Shown here one piece after another: positions 18,455-26,620 of a DNA stretch of 64,000 nt. Made by a program: the position numbers and the translations under genes. How positions within the stretch are numbered: position 1 is the first letter of the stretch; each line of letters begins with the position of its first letter. The notes beneath the pieces are model-generated. The model did not search any database. It had not been told where the DNA came from and was given only the letters and a program-made list of their open reading frames with translations. The stretch is from Bacteroidota bacterium. GTDB taxonomy: Bacteria > Bacteroidota > Bacteroidia > Bacteroidales > Dysgonomonadaceae. The stretch covers positions 61,619 to 125,618 of the forward strand of contig JAFADY010000003.1 of the NCBI GenBank assembly GCA_023424395.1, written 5' to 3'.

Positions 18455-20188
18455 TTATTGTATTATTTCCCATCCCGGGTTTTGAGTCAACTTATCATTC
18501 AAAGATATTTGATCAGTAGGAATGGGATACCAATAATGTTTTTTGTTAAAAGTACGAGTCTTATCTTTACTGCCGTCTATATAAGTGCCTACTTTGTCTA
18601 TAACACGATTATATGGATCGTTTACAATATTGGCTCCCAATAAAATATCGGGATATTGAGAAGAATCTAATTTATCGAGTTGGTGCCAACGAATCAAATC
18701 CCAATAGCGAGTCCAATTATCAAACATTAATTCAGTTCTCCGCTCACGACGTACTTCCCAAATTAGGTCGCTTACATTCATATTATTTGCAGGATCAGAA
18801 AATCCAACATTTACAGTTAGTGCAGGTAGCCCTGCTCTCGTTTTTAATTTGTTGATTGATTTATCAAGATCGGCTTGAGTAATATTACCCAATTCTGCAC
18901 AAGCTTCTGCATATTGAAGATAAACGGCGGACAGCCAAAAGATAGGAGCATGTGTGAAATTAGCGCTCGTTTGATTGCGATACATATTGTCCAAGCTCTT
19001 GTTGTCGTATTTACTAACACCGTATCCTGTAGAGGAAGTCATCGAAATGCCTGTGCCGAAACGTGTAAATCCTCTTCCAACATAACAGAGGGCTGTGTCA
19101 AGTGTTCCGATAAGCCGCTTATCGCGAATAGCTAACATTTTAGTGATTGACATTACGGTATCTGGAACTACTTTTCCGGCAACGGTTTTAGTGCCGATTT
19201 TCATTTCAGCGGCATCCGATTTGGAAAGTGTGGTCAAAGATAATGGTTTGCCATCTGTAAAAAGATACGACTCAAATGCATCCTTTGTCATTCCGCTTAT
19301 TTGAGTGGAAGAGCTGATATATGCTATTAAAGAATGATGAAGTACGTTTTGTTTATATGCTTTATAAAAAATCATTTCGGGATTGGTACTCAAATTTGTG
19401 GAATTATAATTGCCTTGGTATGAGCTATTCAATGCATATGATTTATCCATAAGATAAGCAGAGGCCGTTTTTGTTTCATTCAAAAACTTATTTGCTCCGG
19501 TCAAATCAGGAGCCGATTGTCCATCTTCCGCTTTCCGATATTTACGGAAAGTACCTTCAAACAAACAAATTTCGGATTTCATGGCATAAGCCACGTTTCT
19601 GTTCAATGTTGTTTTTGAGGCGTTGTCGTACATATTCTGACCGGCAAAATTTAAATCTTCCAATACTTTATCCATTACAACATCCCTATTTTCTTTGGTA
19701 CCATATAAATAACCTTCATCCGTAATATCCAACGATTTATCAATCCACGGAACATCTCCATAAGCACGTACCAATTGGTAATAATGCCAAGCCCTCATTA
19801 ACCGGCCTACACCTGTCCAGTGTTTTTTTGCTTCATCGCTCATGTTTACTTTATCTACATTTTCGAGCAAAATGTTTGCACGTCTTACTTCTATCCAACT
19901 GTCACGCCAACCGGTACTACTTGCAGGGGCATTTTGAAAAGTCCAATCTGCAAAAGTTCCTCCGGCCTGGTCATCCGACAGGGTTCGGAAATAAAATAGC
20001 CCGGTTCCTCCGGCATTTCCATAACCAAGAAAATCTTCGTAAAAAGTATTGGCATATCCAATTACGTTTTTTTCACTCGTCCAAAAGTTATCGTTGGTAA
20101 AAGTATCTAATGGCCCTTTATCTAAAAAGTCGCTACACGATCCCAATAAAAGAGCTATTGATACGATGATAATATTTAATTTTTTCAT
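18455..20188 (-). CDS. SusD/RagB-family surface glycan-binding lipoprotein
   Basis: A 577-residue lipoprotein: signal MKKLNIIIVSIALLLGSC, lipid Cys at 18, then SDFLDKGPLDTFTNDNFW, a classic RagB/SusD N-terminus. The C-terminal region has the usual IWEVRRERRTELMFDNWTRYWDL-type segment and ends with YPIPTDQISLNDKLTQNPGW, typical of SusD. It pairs with the SusC encoded 30 nt upstream and is expected to bind glycan at the cell surface. Substrate not predictable from sequence. Confidence 0.95.
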   Translation of the reverse strand: MKKLNIIIVSIALLLGSCSDFLDKGPLDTFTNDNFWTSEKNVIGYANTFYEDFLGYGNAGGTGLFYFRTLSDDQAGGTFADWTFQNAPASSTGWRDSWIEVRRANILLENVDKVNMSDEAKKHWTGVGRLMRAWHYYQLVRAYGDVPWIDKSLDITDEGYLYGTKENRDVVMDKVLEDLNFAGQNMYDNASKTTLNRNVAYAMKSEICLFEGTFRKYRKAEDGQSAPDLTGANKFLNETKTASAYLMDKSYALNSSYQGNYNSTNLSTNPEMIFYKAYKQNVLHHSLIAYISSSTQISGMTKDAFESYLFTDGKPLSLTTLSKSDAAEMKIGTKTVAGKVVPDTVMSITKMLAIRDKRLIGTLDTALCYVGRGFTRFGTGISMTSSTGYGVSKYDNKSLDNMYRNQTSANFTHAPIFWLSAVYLQYAEACAELGNITQADLDKSINKLKTRAGLPALTVNVGFSDPANNMNVSDLIWEVRRERRTELMFDNWTRYWDLIRWHQLDKLDSSQYPDILLGANIVNDPYNRVIDKVGTYIDGSKDKTRTFNKKHYWYPIPTDQISLNDKLTQNPGWEIIQ

Positions 20189-20218
20189 ATTCTTATTTCT
20201 TTACTATTTTTATACAAT

Positions 20219-23200
20219 TTAGAATGTAAGTTGGAATCCAAACGAAACAGTTCGGTACATCGGGTCAATACGTCCCCAAGTAGCATTTCCCAAACTAACG
20301 CCTTCTTCTTTATCATTTACTTCAGGGTCGATTGGGGCATTACTTTTGTTGATCAATTCGAGCAAATTATTAGCGCTAAAATAAACTCGAGCTCTTTGCA
20401 TGTATATTCTTGATGCAATATGCGATGGCAAAGTATAACCCAAGGTTAAGTTTTTGAAACGCAAATAAGCCATATTAACAAGATATTTGGATTGAGGATA
20501 AAAGTTGTGATTTCCTAATTCCAATACCGAGATTGTTCCTCTTCCAGCATTTCCGGGGAACATGCGTGGAAAATCGGCGTTGGGATCAGGATTTTCTTCC
20601 GTCCAATAACTTGTTTGATTGGCATAAATGGCATCTGCTCCACGCATCATTGGCATAACAAAAGCGCCTTGTGTCCATACGGAACGTTTACCGACTCCCT
20701 GAAAAAACATATCCAGATCAAAACCATTCCATTCACCACCAAGCCGGAATCCGTATTGATAACGTGGTGTTGTATTTCCAATAACTTTTAAATCTCCATG
20801 GTCATCCGCAGTCCCTCTTCCACCATCTATTACGCCGGTCCCATCTAAATCTTTAAATTTAACATCTCCGGGGCCAAAAACAAATGTGCCTTGCTGCAAT
20901 CCTGTTTGTGATGCAATACCGGTTTTATACGTGCCGTCGGCATTAAAATCATCTTCAGTAAAATAACGGTCGGTTTCAAACCCCCAAATATCTCCATATC
21001 TTTTACCGCTATAATTTTGATTCAGTAATTTTGTTTCGTTGTCCCATTTAGTAATATCTGTAATAAAATCACCGATGTTTGCGTTTGCGTATATCAACAC
21101 ATCATTGAACCGATGACGCCAATCTACCGCCAATTCCCATCCGCGTGTCCGTAATGATCCGGCATTTACATACGGAGCCGTAGCGCCCAATATTTGCGGC
21201 ATTGTTCTACCCGGAGCTAACATGTCTAAAGTTGAACGTTGATACCAATCAAAAATAAAATTTAATTGATTGTTAAGTAATCCAATATCTGCTCCAAAAT
21301 CGAGCGTTTGAATACGTTCCCATTTCAATGTTGAAGAAACTAATCGAGGTAAATTATAGGCTACTACTTTCGTACCATCATCTGCAAGCCAATGGGTATT
21401 TGCATCGGTAAGTTTAGTCATAGTTGAAAGATACATATTGTTTCCTACTGCCTGATTGCCTATTTCACCATAAGATGCCCTCAATTTTAAATTGCTGATA
21501 GATTGTCTCAACGGTTCAAAAAAAGCCTCTTCACTTATACGATAACCGGCAGAGGCCGATTTAAAAAATGCCCAACGATCATTAGCAGGAAAACGAGAAG
21601 AGCCGTCGTAACGACCATTTAATTCCAATAACCATATTCCCCGGTAATCGTAATTTAAACGCCCGAAATAACCGGCTGTAGCCCAATGGGAGCGAGCGCC
21701 ATCCACATATTGGGTTCCGGTTGCGAGGTCAAATTCCGGCAGGTTATAATCCAACAGGTCATCTCTCTCGGAATAATGATTAAAATACCGTCCACTTTCA
21801 GCATTTGCACCTAGCATAAAATTAAAATTATGATTATCGGCAACAGAAAATTCGTAATTACCAAACACGTTCAAGGCATACGATTTATCCTGATCCGAAC
21901 GTTGTTCTAACCACGAACTGCTTGTAAAATTTGTAGGATTGGTAATAGCACCGCCCCACGAATTCCATCCTCTCAACGGAATATAAGCAGCCTTGTAAGT
22001 ATAGTTGTTCACGTTATGAGTATAGTCTGCATTCAACGTCAGGCCCTCTGCAAGAGTAGCTTTTGCAAAAGCTCCCATACGAATAAAACTATTATTATCG
22101 GTCCAGTCCCCCGCTTGTTTACGATAGGCGATATCGTTTCTCATATCTGTTCCTTGATAAGTTCCATACGGCCCGAAGAAACTTCCCCAACGCCATAAAT
22201 ACTGATAAGTAGTTCTTCTTGTTGCAGGGCCAATAAAATCTTTATTACTGTAATTAAATCTTCCACCAACTTGCAACCAGTCTTTCACATCGGTAGTAAC
22301 ATTTAGCATGGTTGTCCATTTATCCAGTTTTTCGGGGAAGAAAGTCATTACACCCTCATCGTGGTTGTAACCAACCGACATGTAATACGATGTTTTCCCA
22401 CTTGTCCCCTGAACAGATAAATTATGGCTTTGAGAGGGCTTCCATTTACGAAACATGATATTAACCACATCCCAATCGGCAAAGTACATACCCACTCCGT
22501 TGTTATCCAGAATAAAATCTCCCAACGGTTTTGTATTATCCGTCAATGCCCTGTTATCGCCAAGTATCATTTCACGATAACCGGCTTTTTGGCCATTGTT
22601 CTGGTCTCTCCATTTTTCGGCGTAGGGTAGCATTTGATCCAAATACATCCCAAACAATTCATTTGCTGCTCCCGCACGTTCATTTGCAGCGATCAATGCT
22701 TTCAGTTGAGTGGGCACATCGGGATAATCAGGTAAAATCGTTGGTGTATCCCATGCAAAGTTATTGGTATAATTTATGGATACCCTATCTACTTTTTGTG
22801 CCGATTTTGTAGTAATAAGAATAACGCCAAAAGCAGCTCTTGTACCGTAAATAGAGGTAGATGCCGCATCTTTCAATACGGAAATATTTTCTATATCCTG
22901 TGTATTCAATAAAGAAATATCTTCCATAGGCACCCCATCCACAACAATCAACGGTTTGCTGGTTGCATCATTGCTTAAAGTTCCCAAACCTCTGATCGTA
23001 ACTGTTGGTTGTGCACCTAATTTTCCACTATTACTGATAACAGATAAGCCGGGAACAACTCCTTGTAAAGCTTTTGAAATATCGGAATACGGCCGTGCTT
23101 CTAATGTTTTACCTACATCTACAGTCGATACCGCTCCCGTCAAGTTCGCTCTCCTTTGCGTGCCATATCCCACAACAACCACTTCATCCAGCAATTCCGT

Positions 23201-23482
23201 GTCAGTCCCTAAAACAACTCTCACATTTGCGCTCACAGGAACTTCCTGCGTAACCATTCCCACATAAGAAACAACTAAGGTTCCATTAGCCGGAGCAGAC
23301 AAAGTGAAATTTCCATCGATATCCGTAACCGTTCCTTGTCCGGTACCTTTAATTTGAATGGACGCGCCTATAACCGGCTCGCCCGATTCGTCCACCACAC
23401 TACCCGTTACCCTGGTTTGGGCGAACATAATTCCTATGCTTGTGAAGAATAGGAAGAATAAAACATTGATTTTTCTTTTCAT
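20219..23482 (-). CDS. SusC/RagA-family TonB-dependent outer-membrane transporter
   Basis: A 1087-residue importer and the first gene of the locus. It has a signal peptide (1-22, ending FAQ), a carboxypeptidase-regulatory-like domain with GEPVIGASIQIKGTGQGT, the TonB-box-like DEVVVVGYGTQRRANLTGAV, a plug with LQGVVPGLSV and IRGLGTL, then a barrel ending VSFGFQLTF. There is no STN domain. Start 23482 begins the signal peptide; ATG 23500 adds six unlikely residues. The leader carries a hairpin with a T-run (23539-23571), suggesting attenuation. Confidence 0.95.
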   Translation of the reverse strand: MKRKINVLFFLFFTSIGIMFAQTRVTGSVVDESGEPVIGASIQIKGTGQGTVTDIDGNFTLSAPANGTLVVSYVGMVTQEVPVSANVRVVLGTDTELLDEVVVVGYGTQRRANLTGAVSTVDVGKTLEARPYSDISKALQGVVPGLSVISNSGKLGAQPTVTIRGLGTLSNDATSKPLIVVDGVPMEDISLLNTQDIENISVLKDAASTSIYGTRAAFGVILITTKSAQKVDRVSINYTNNFAWDTPTILPDYPDVPTQLKALIAANERAGAANELFGMYLDQMLPYAEKWRDQNNGQKAGYREMILGDNRALTDNTKPLGDFILDNNGVGMYFADWDVVNIMFRKWKPSQSHNLSVQGTSGKTSYYMSVGYNHDEGVMTFFPEKLDKWTTMLNVTTDVKDWLQVGGRFNYSNKDFIGPATRRTTYQYLWRWGSFFGPYGTYQGTDMRNDIAYRKQAGDWTDNNSFIRMGAFAKATLAEGLTLNADYTHNVNNYTYKAAYIPLRGWNSWGGAITNPTNFTSSSWLEQRSDQDKSYALNVFGNYEFSVADNHNFNFMLGANAESGRYFNHYSERDDLLDYNLPEFDLATGTQYVDGARSHWATAGYFGRLNYDYRGIWLLELNGRYDGSSRFPANDRWAFFKSASAGYRISEEAFFEPLRQSISNLKLRASYGEIGNQAVGNNMYLSTMTKLTDANTHWLADDGTKVVAYNLPRLVSSTLKWERIQTLDFGADIGLLNNQLNFIFDWYQRSTLDMLAPGRTMPQILGATAPYVNAGSLRTRGWELAVDWRHRFNDVLIYANANIGDFITDITKWDNETKLLNQNYSGKRYGDIWGFETDRYFTEDDFNADGTYKTGIASQTGLQQGTFVFGPGDVKFKDLDGTGVIDGGRGTADDHGDLKVIGNTTPRYQYGFRLGGEWNGFDLDMFFQGVGKRSVWTQGAFVMPMMRGADAIYANQTSYWTEENPDPNADFPRMFPGNAGRGTISVLELGNHNFYPQSKYLVNMAYLRFKNLTLGYTLPSHIASRIYMQRARVYFSANNLLELINKSNAPIDPEVNDKEEGVSLGNATWGRIDPMYRTVSFGFQLTF

Positions 23483-23538
23483 AAATACATTGTTAATCAT
23501 TAAAGTACTCTAATTGATGATCGGTTTTTTTCATGAAA

Positions 23539-23571
23539 AAATGTAAAACAAATAAGCCGAGTTTTACATTT
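23539..23571 (-). promoter_or_regulatory. Attenuator-like hairpin in the susC leader
   Basis: A perfect 11-bp stem (AAATGTAAAAC with its complement), an 11-nt loop and a run of T on the minus strand (complement of 536-541). It lies downstream of the TATATTTG box (23589-23596) and 57 nt before the SusC ATG. It has the form of an intrinsic terminator but sits inside the leader, so it may attenuate the whole locus. Confidence 0.6.
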
Positions 23572-23588
23572 GTTAGCAAAATATCTGG

Positions 23589-23596
23589 CAAATATA
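23589..23596 (-). promoter_or_regulatory. -7 box of the PUL promoter
   Basis: On the minus strand TATATTTG matches TAnnTTTG exactly, about 107 nt before the first SusC start. TTG occurs 16 nt upstream, a shorter spacing than usual, so an activator may be needed. Confidence 0.55.
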
Positions 23597-23784
23597 GGGA
23601 TTTTTTTTTGAACAAGTTAAAAGAATGAAAAAATATTATCTGCTTTTCACAATCGGCCGGTAAAGCAAGCCGAACACGCCTCTTTATTCTCCGAAAACTT
23701 ACTTTCCGAATAAAAAAACAGCTCTCGGCTGAAATAAGTATCAATTATTCTAAAAAATAATTATGATTATCGTATTCTGTACCT

Positions 23785-24010
23785 AAACGGACTGAAAGTC
23801 CAAATTAATTTAGCCCTACCCAACGGGTAGGGTTAGAATGTAACAAAAATATTAGGCGGGCTGAATACGAAGTATCGGCGTAGCCAAAACCAACTTAAAT
23901 CTTAAAAGTATAAATTGCCCTTGCAGGGCGCAGTTTTTACTCGCATTCATTAACCCAACGCGTCGCTTCGCTTGCATTGGCTGACATAAACTGCCACTTC
24001 GTGGCGTTTA
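23785..24010. repeat. Cluster of hairpins with 3-nt loops
   Basis: Five short palindromes share an architecture but not a sequence: GGACT-GAA-AGTCC (23789-23801), CCCTACCC-AAC-GGGTAGGG (23814-23832), ATAC-GAA-GTAT (about 23865-23875), GCCCT-TGC-AGGGC (23917-23929) and GCCAC-TTC-GTGGC (23993-24005, with outer TAAAC/GTTTA pairing). None has a T-run. The gene-poor interval 23483-24432 also holds the PUL leader and a tiny transcription unit; nothing else coding is visible. Confidence 0.6.
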
Positions 24011-24091
24011 GATAAAACATACGATAACCATTAAAATAATACTCTTTTCTGTATTTTTAACATAATAATGCATAAAAATGGGCGAAATTTA

Positions 24092-24123
24092 TTTGTTTAT
24101 AAAAATATTTTTCTATATGTTTG
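24092..24123 (+). promoter_or_regulatory. Promoter of a tiny transcription unit
   Basis: TTTG (24092-24095), 20-nt spacer, TATGTTTG (24116-24123). This is a full match to the Bacteroidetes TTTG/TAnnTTTG consensus. The start is expected near 24129, giving a leader of about 60 nt with a GTTCGA/TCGAAC hairpin (24130-24151). Confidence 0.7.
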
Positions 24124-24190
24124 CTGCACGTTCGACAGTTAGTTCTCGAACCGTTTTTTCTATTCTATTCATTTTATAACACGAAAAACA

Positions 24191-24241
24191 ATGGAAAAAA
24201 AGTTAGCCCCAGGCAATAAAAAAGTGAAACCTGAGATATAA
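24191..24241 (+). CDS. Candidate 16-residue small protein (or part of a small RNA)
   Basis: ATG to TAA encodes MEKKLAPGNKKVKPEI: basic, with five Lys in 16 residues and no membrane segment or signal peptide. It is preceded by a full-consensus promoter (24092-24123) and followed within 2 nt by a terminator hairpin. The predicted transcript is only about 145 nt, so the unit is either a very short protein gene or a small RNA containing a chance frame. No clear purine-rich ribosome-binding site is seen, but Bacteroidetes often lack one. Function not recognised; I know no family to assign it to. Confidence 0.45.
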   Translation: MEKKLAPGNKKVKPEI

Positions 24242-24243
24242 AT

Positions 24244-24273
24244 AAAACCCGTTGCACGGCGGCTTCGGGTTTT
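24244..24273 (+). terminator. Terminator of the tiny transcription unit
   Basis: An 8-bp outer stem AAAACCCG/CGGGTTTT around a GC-rich inner part, then ATTTGG. The final TTTT lies in the stem, as in many bidirectional terminators. It begins just after the TAA of the 16-codon frame. Confidence 0.65.
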
Positions 24274-24380
24274 ATTTGGATTGTTGTCATAAGGTTTGAA
24301 ATGGATGAAGTTCATCGGGCTGTACGCGAGTATAGCCCGTTGATTTTTTTCACACTACAAGCGCACGCAGCCTATAAAAC

Positions 24381-24406
24381 AAAAAAACGCCGCTTGTGGG
24401 CGGCGC
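24381..24406 (-). terminator. Terminator of the outer-membrane protein gene
   Basis: A CGCCGC/GCGGCG stem with a 6-nt loop followed on the minus strand by seven T. It lies 27 nt after the stop of the gene at 24433-25053. Confidence 0.85.
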
Positions 24407-24432
24407 TTTCGATGTATTTATTTTATTCGTGT

Positions 24433-25053
24433 TTAGAATTTGTATCCTACCGAAAGGTAAGCGTTTTGGTTTTTTACGTTTCCATTGTTTGCATTGGAAA
24501 TGTTAACCAATCCGAAGTCCCAACCTAAGTCAACGAGGAATTGGCCAAACTCTGCTCCAACTCCAATACCAAGACCGGCATCAAATGGTTTGTACTGACC
24601 AATTCCGTCACCAAACACTTTATCATCTTCAATTGATCCGATGCCTTCGGCAGAAGCTTTTACTTTACCGGCTAATCCATAAGCTGCGTACGGGCCGCCA
24701 TGAAATACGATGCGCGTTCCGGGAGTAACATCTACTTTATAAGCTAAATGAACGGGAAGTTGAAGGTACATCAAGTTTTGAGTAAATTTTCCCTCTGTTC
24801 CTAAAAATGAAGTTGTAACCTCAGAACCTTTTGTTGTGAAAAATAAACCTGATTGAATTGCCATATTCGGGGCAAAGTCATAATCGGCTGCTAAACCCAC
24901 GTGAAAACCTAATTTCATGTTTTTGTCAGTCAATTCATCGCCGTAAAAGTTTGACATATTCAAACCGCCTTTTATTCCAAGGTTCATTTGAGCACTTGCT
25001 ACGGTAACCATTGCCAACATGGCAACTACTAATGATAATTTCAATTTTTTCAT
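24433..25053 (-). CDS. Outer-membrane beta-barrel protein (porin-like)
   Basis: A 206-residue protein with a signal peptide MKKLKLSLVVAMLAMVTVASA and mature start QMNLGIKGGLNMSNFYGDEL. Alternating hydrophobic strands and the pattern NLGIKGG...FHVGLAADYDF...YLQLPVHLAYK fit the small outer-membrane beta-barrel group common in Bacteroidetes. It ends in an aromatic residue (SVGYKF), the usual assembly signal for the BAM machine. Its own promoter and terminator make it monocistronic. Specific role unknown. Confidence 0.88.
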   Translation of the reverse strand: MKKLKLSLVVAMLAMVTVASAQMNLGIKGGLNMSNFYGDELTDKNMKLGFHVGLAADYDFAPNMAIQSGLFFTTKGSEVTTSFLGTEGKFTQNLMYLQLPVHLAYKVDVTPGTRIVFHGGPYAAYGLAGKVKASAEGIGSIEDDKVFGDGIGQYKPFDAGLGIGVGAEFGQFLVDLGWDFGLVNISNANNGNVKNQNAYLSVGYKF

Positions 25054-25159
25054 AATTCAATAATTTAATTAATTACTTCTGATTGTTTAGTTTGTTCAAA
25101 AAAATCTATTTATTAAACATTTGTTTCCAATTTTTGTTCGATGAAGAATAAAACCTCGG

Positions 25160-25167
25160 CAAATGTA
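25160..25167 (-). promoter_or_regulatory. -7 box of the outer-membrane protein gene
   Basis: On the minus strand TACATTTG matches TAnnTTTG, about 107 nt before the start codon. No convincing TTTG box lies at the usual distance. The rest of the 238-nt gap up to 25291 shows nothing else. Confidence 0.5.
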
Positions 25168-25291
25168 GCCTCTAAAACATTGTGAAAAGGATTCAGGTTC
25201 ATCAAAACGATGTTTTTCCACGCTTTTTTAACTATTTTTCGGCAACAAATGGTGTTTTTTTGCTATTTATCACACATTCTGAGATGTAATT

Positions 25292-26512
25292 TTAGGTGTA
25301 TCGGAGTTCCAAAAGCGGATTGGATTGAAAGATTTCGCGGGCTACCTCCTGAATTTCTTGTCCGGTAATAACATCGATTTTGGCAAAAACCTCATCAAAA
25401 GAAGCGTATTTATTGAGGCGCAGAAAACTTTTCGCCATGCCGAGCGAGGTGTTTTCGTTGTTTTCCGATGCGATACCGATCTGTCCTTTCCATTGTTTTT
25501 TGGCAATGGAAAGCTGCTGAGTGCTTAAAGGAATGTTGCAGAGTTTTTCGAACTCTTTTTTTACCAATCGATTACACTTTTCGGTATATCTGGGGTCGCA
25601 CGCAAAATAAACGGCAAAAACTCCCGTATCGGAATAAAACGTTACGTTCGATTCCACATTATATACCAATCCATTCTTTTCGCGTAGCGAATTGTTGAGC
25701 CGACTGTTCAGGTTTCCGCCGCCCAATATATTGTTGAGTAAGTATAGCGTATATCTTTGCGGATGATGGATATCGTACCCCCGCGTACCCATCATTACGT
25801 GCGATTGCGCGGTATTTTTCTTCATTACCAATCGTTGCGATACTGTTTCTGTTGGCGCGACTCTCTTTTTAACTTCAAGCCGCAATGCGGGATGCGAAAA
25901 GTACTTTTCGGTTAAACGGACGACTTTCCCAAACGAAGTTTTTCCGAAGGAAAAGAATACCATTTGTTGAGGTTGATATTGCCGCGCCACGAAATTTCTC
26001 ACTCTTTTTGTATCGAAGCATTGAAGCGACTCCGGCTCACCCAAAATATTATGCCCCATTTCGTGCCCGGCAAAAAGCAGGTTTTCAAAATCATCGTAAA
26101 TAAGTTCCGCAGGCGAATCGTGATATGAGTTTATCTCATCTAAAATCACTTCGCGCTCGCGGTCTATTTGCGTTTCGTTGAATTCGGAATTAAAAACCAC
26201 ATCGCTCAGTAATTCAACCGCGCGCGGAAAGTATTCTTCAAGAAACCCTGCATACAAAAATGTTTCCTCTTTAGTCGTGTACGCGTTCAATTCTCCCCCC
26301 ACGTTCTCCATGCGGTTAGCGATGTGGTGTGCTTTACGTTTTTTGGTTCCTTTAAAGAGCATGTGCTCCACAAAATGCGCCATACCGAATTCATCGGCAT
26401 ATTCGTCGCGCGTTCCGGTATTCACCGCAACGCCGCAATACGATATTTGGGAGGGAAACGGGCGATGAATAATTCGCAAGCCGTTGGAAAGGATGTGGGT
26501 TTCGTATATCAT
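25292..26512 (-). CDS. M16-family zinc metallopeptidase (processing-peptidase type)
   Basis: A 406-residue enzyme with the inverted zinc motif HFVEH (about 46-50) within GMAHFVEHMLFKGT, then NAYTTKEETFLYAGF and the downstream Glu region (EREVILDEINSYHDSPAE), as in M16B peptidases. The second half holds the non-catalytic domain with GGGNLNSRLNNSLREKNGLVYN, which contacts substrate. No signal peptide, so it is probably cytoplasmic. The leader on its 5' side is a C/A-rich low-complexity stretch. Probably the last gene of the operon that includes rnfCD. Confidence 0.92.
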   Translation of the reverse strand: MIYETHILSNGLRIIHRPFPSQISYCGVAVNTGTRDEYADEFGMAHFVEHMLFKGTKKRKAHHIANRMENVGGELNAYTTKEETFLYAGFLEEYFPRAVELLSDVVFNSEFNETQIDREREVILDEINSYHDSPAELIYDDFENLLFAGHEMGHNILGEPESLQCFDTKRVRNFVARQYQPQQMVFFSFGKTSFGKVVRLTEKYFSHPALRLEVKKRVAPTETVSQRLVMKKNTAQSHVMMGTRGYDIHHPQRYTLYLLNNILGGGNLNSRLNNSLREKNGLVYNVESNVTFYSDTGVFAVYFACDPRYTEKCNRLVKKEFEKLCNIPLSTQQLSIAKKQWKGQIGIASENNENTSLGMAKSFLRLNKYASFDEVFAKIDVITGQEIQEVAREIFQSNPLLELRYT

Positions 26513-26515
26513 TTA

Positions 26516-26577
26516 TGTTTGTTGTTTGATATTTGATGTTTGAGGTTTGGGGGTTGGGTTTGGGTTTGAGGTTGAAG
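26516..26577. repeat. Degenerate CAAAC/TCAAA low-complexity repeat
   Basis: The plus strand is strongly G/T (GTTTGTTGTTTGATATTTG then GAGGTTTGGGGGTTGGGTTT); the minus strand reads as repeated CAAAC/TCAAA units. It lies in the leader of the M16 gene, just 3' of rnfD. A shorter piece with a similar look (TTGATGCTTGATG) lies at about 29650. Origin unknown; probably slippage. Confidence 0.6.
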
Positions 26578-26620
26578 AACGTACTATAGAGATTCGGAGC
26601 TCGGAACTCATAACTCATAA

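Noticed and set aside
24301..24528. 75-codon plus-strand frame opposite the outer-membrane gene end
   Set aside because: It spans the terminator of the opposite gene and has no family resemblance; treated as a shadow.
26516..26577. Binding-site array in the CAAAC-rich leader
   Set aside because: Units are irregular in length and sequence; low-complexity slippage is simpler.
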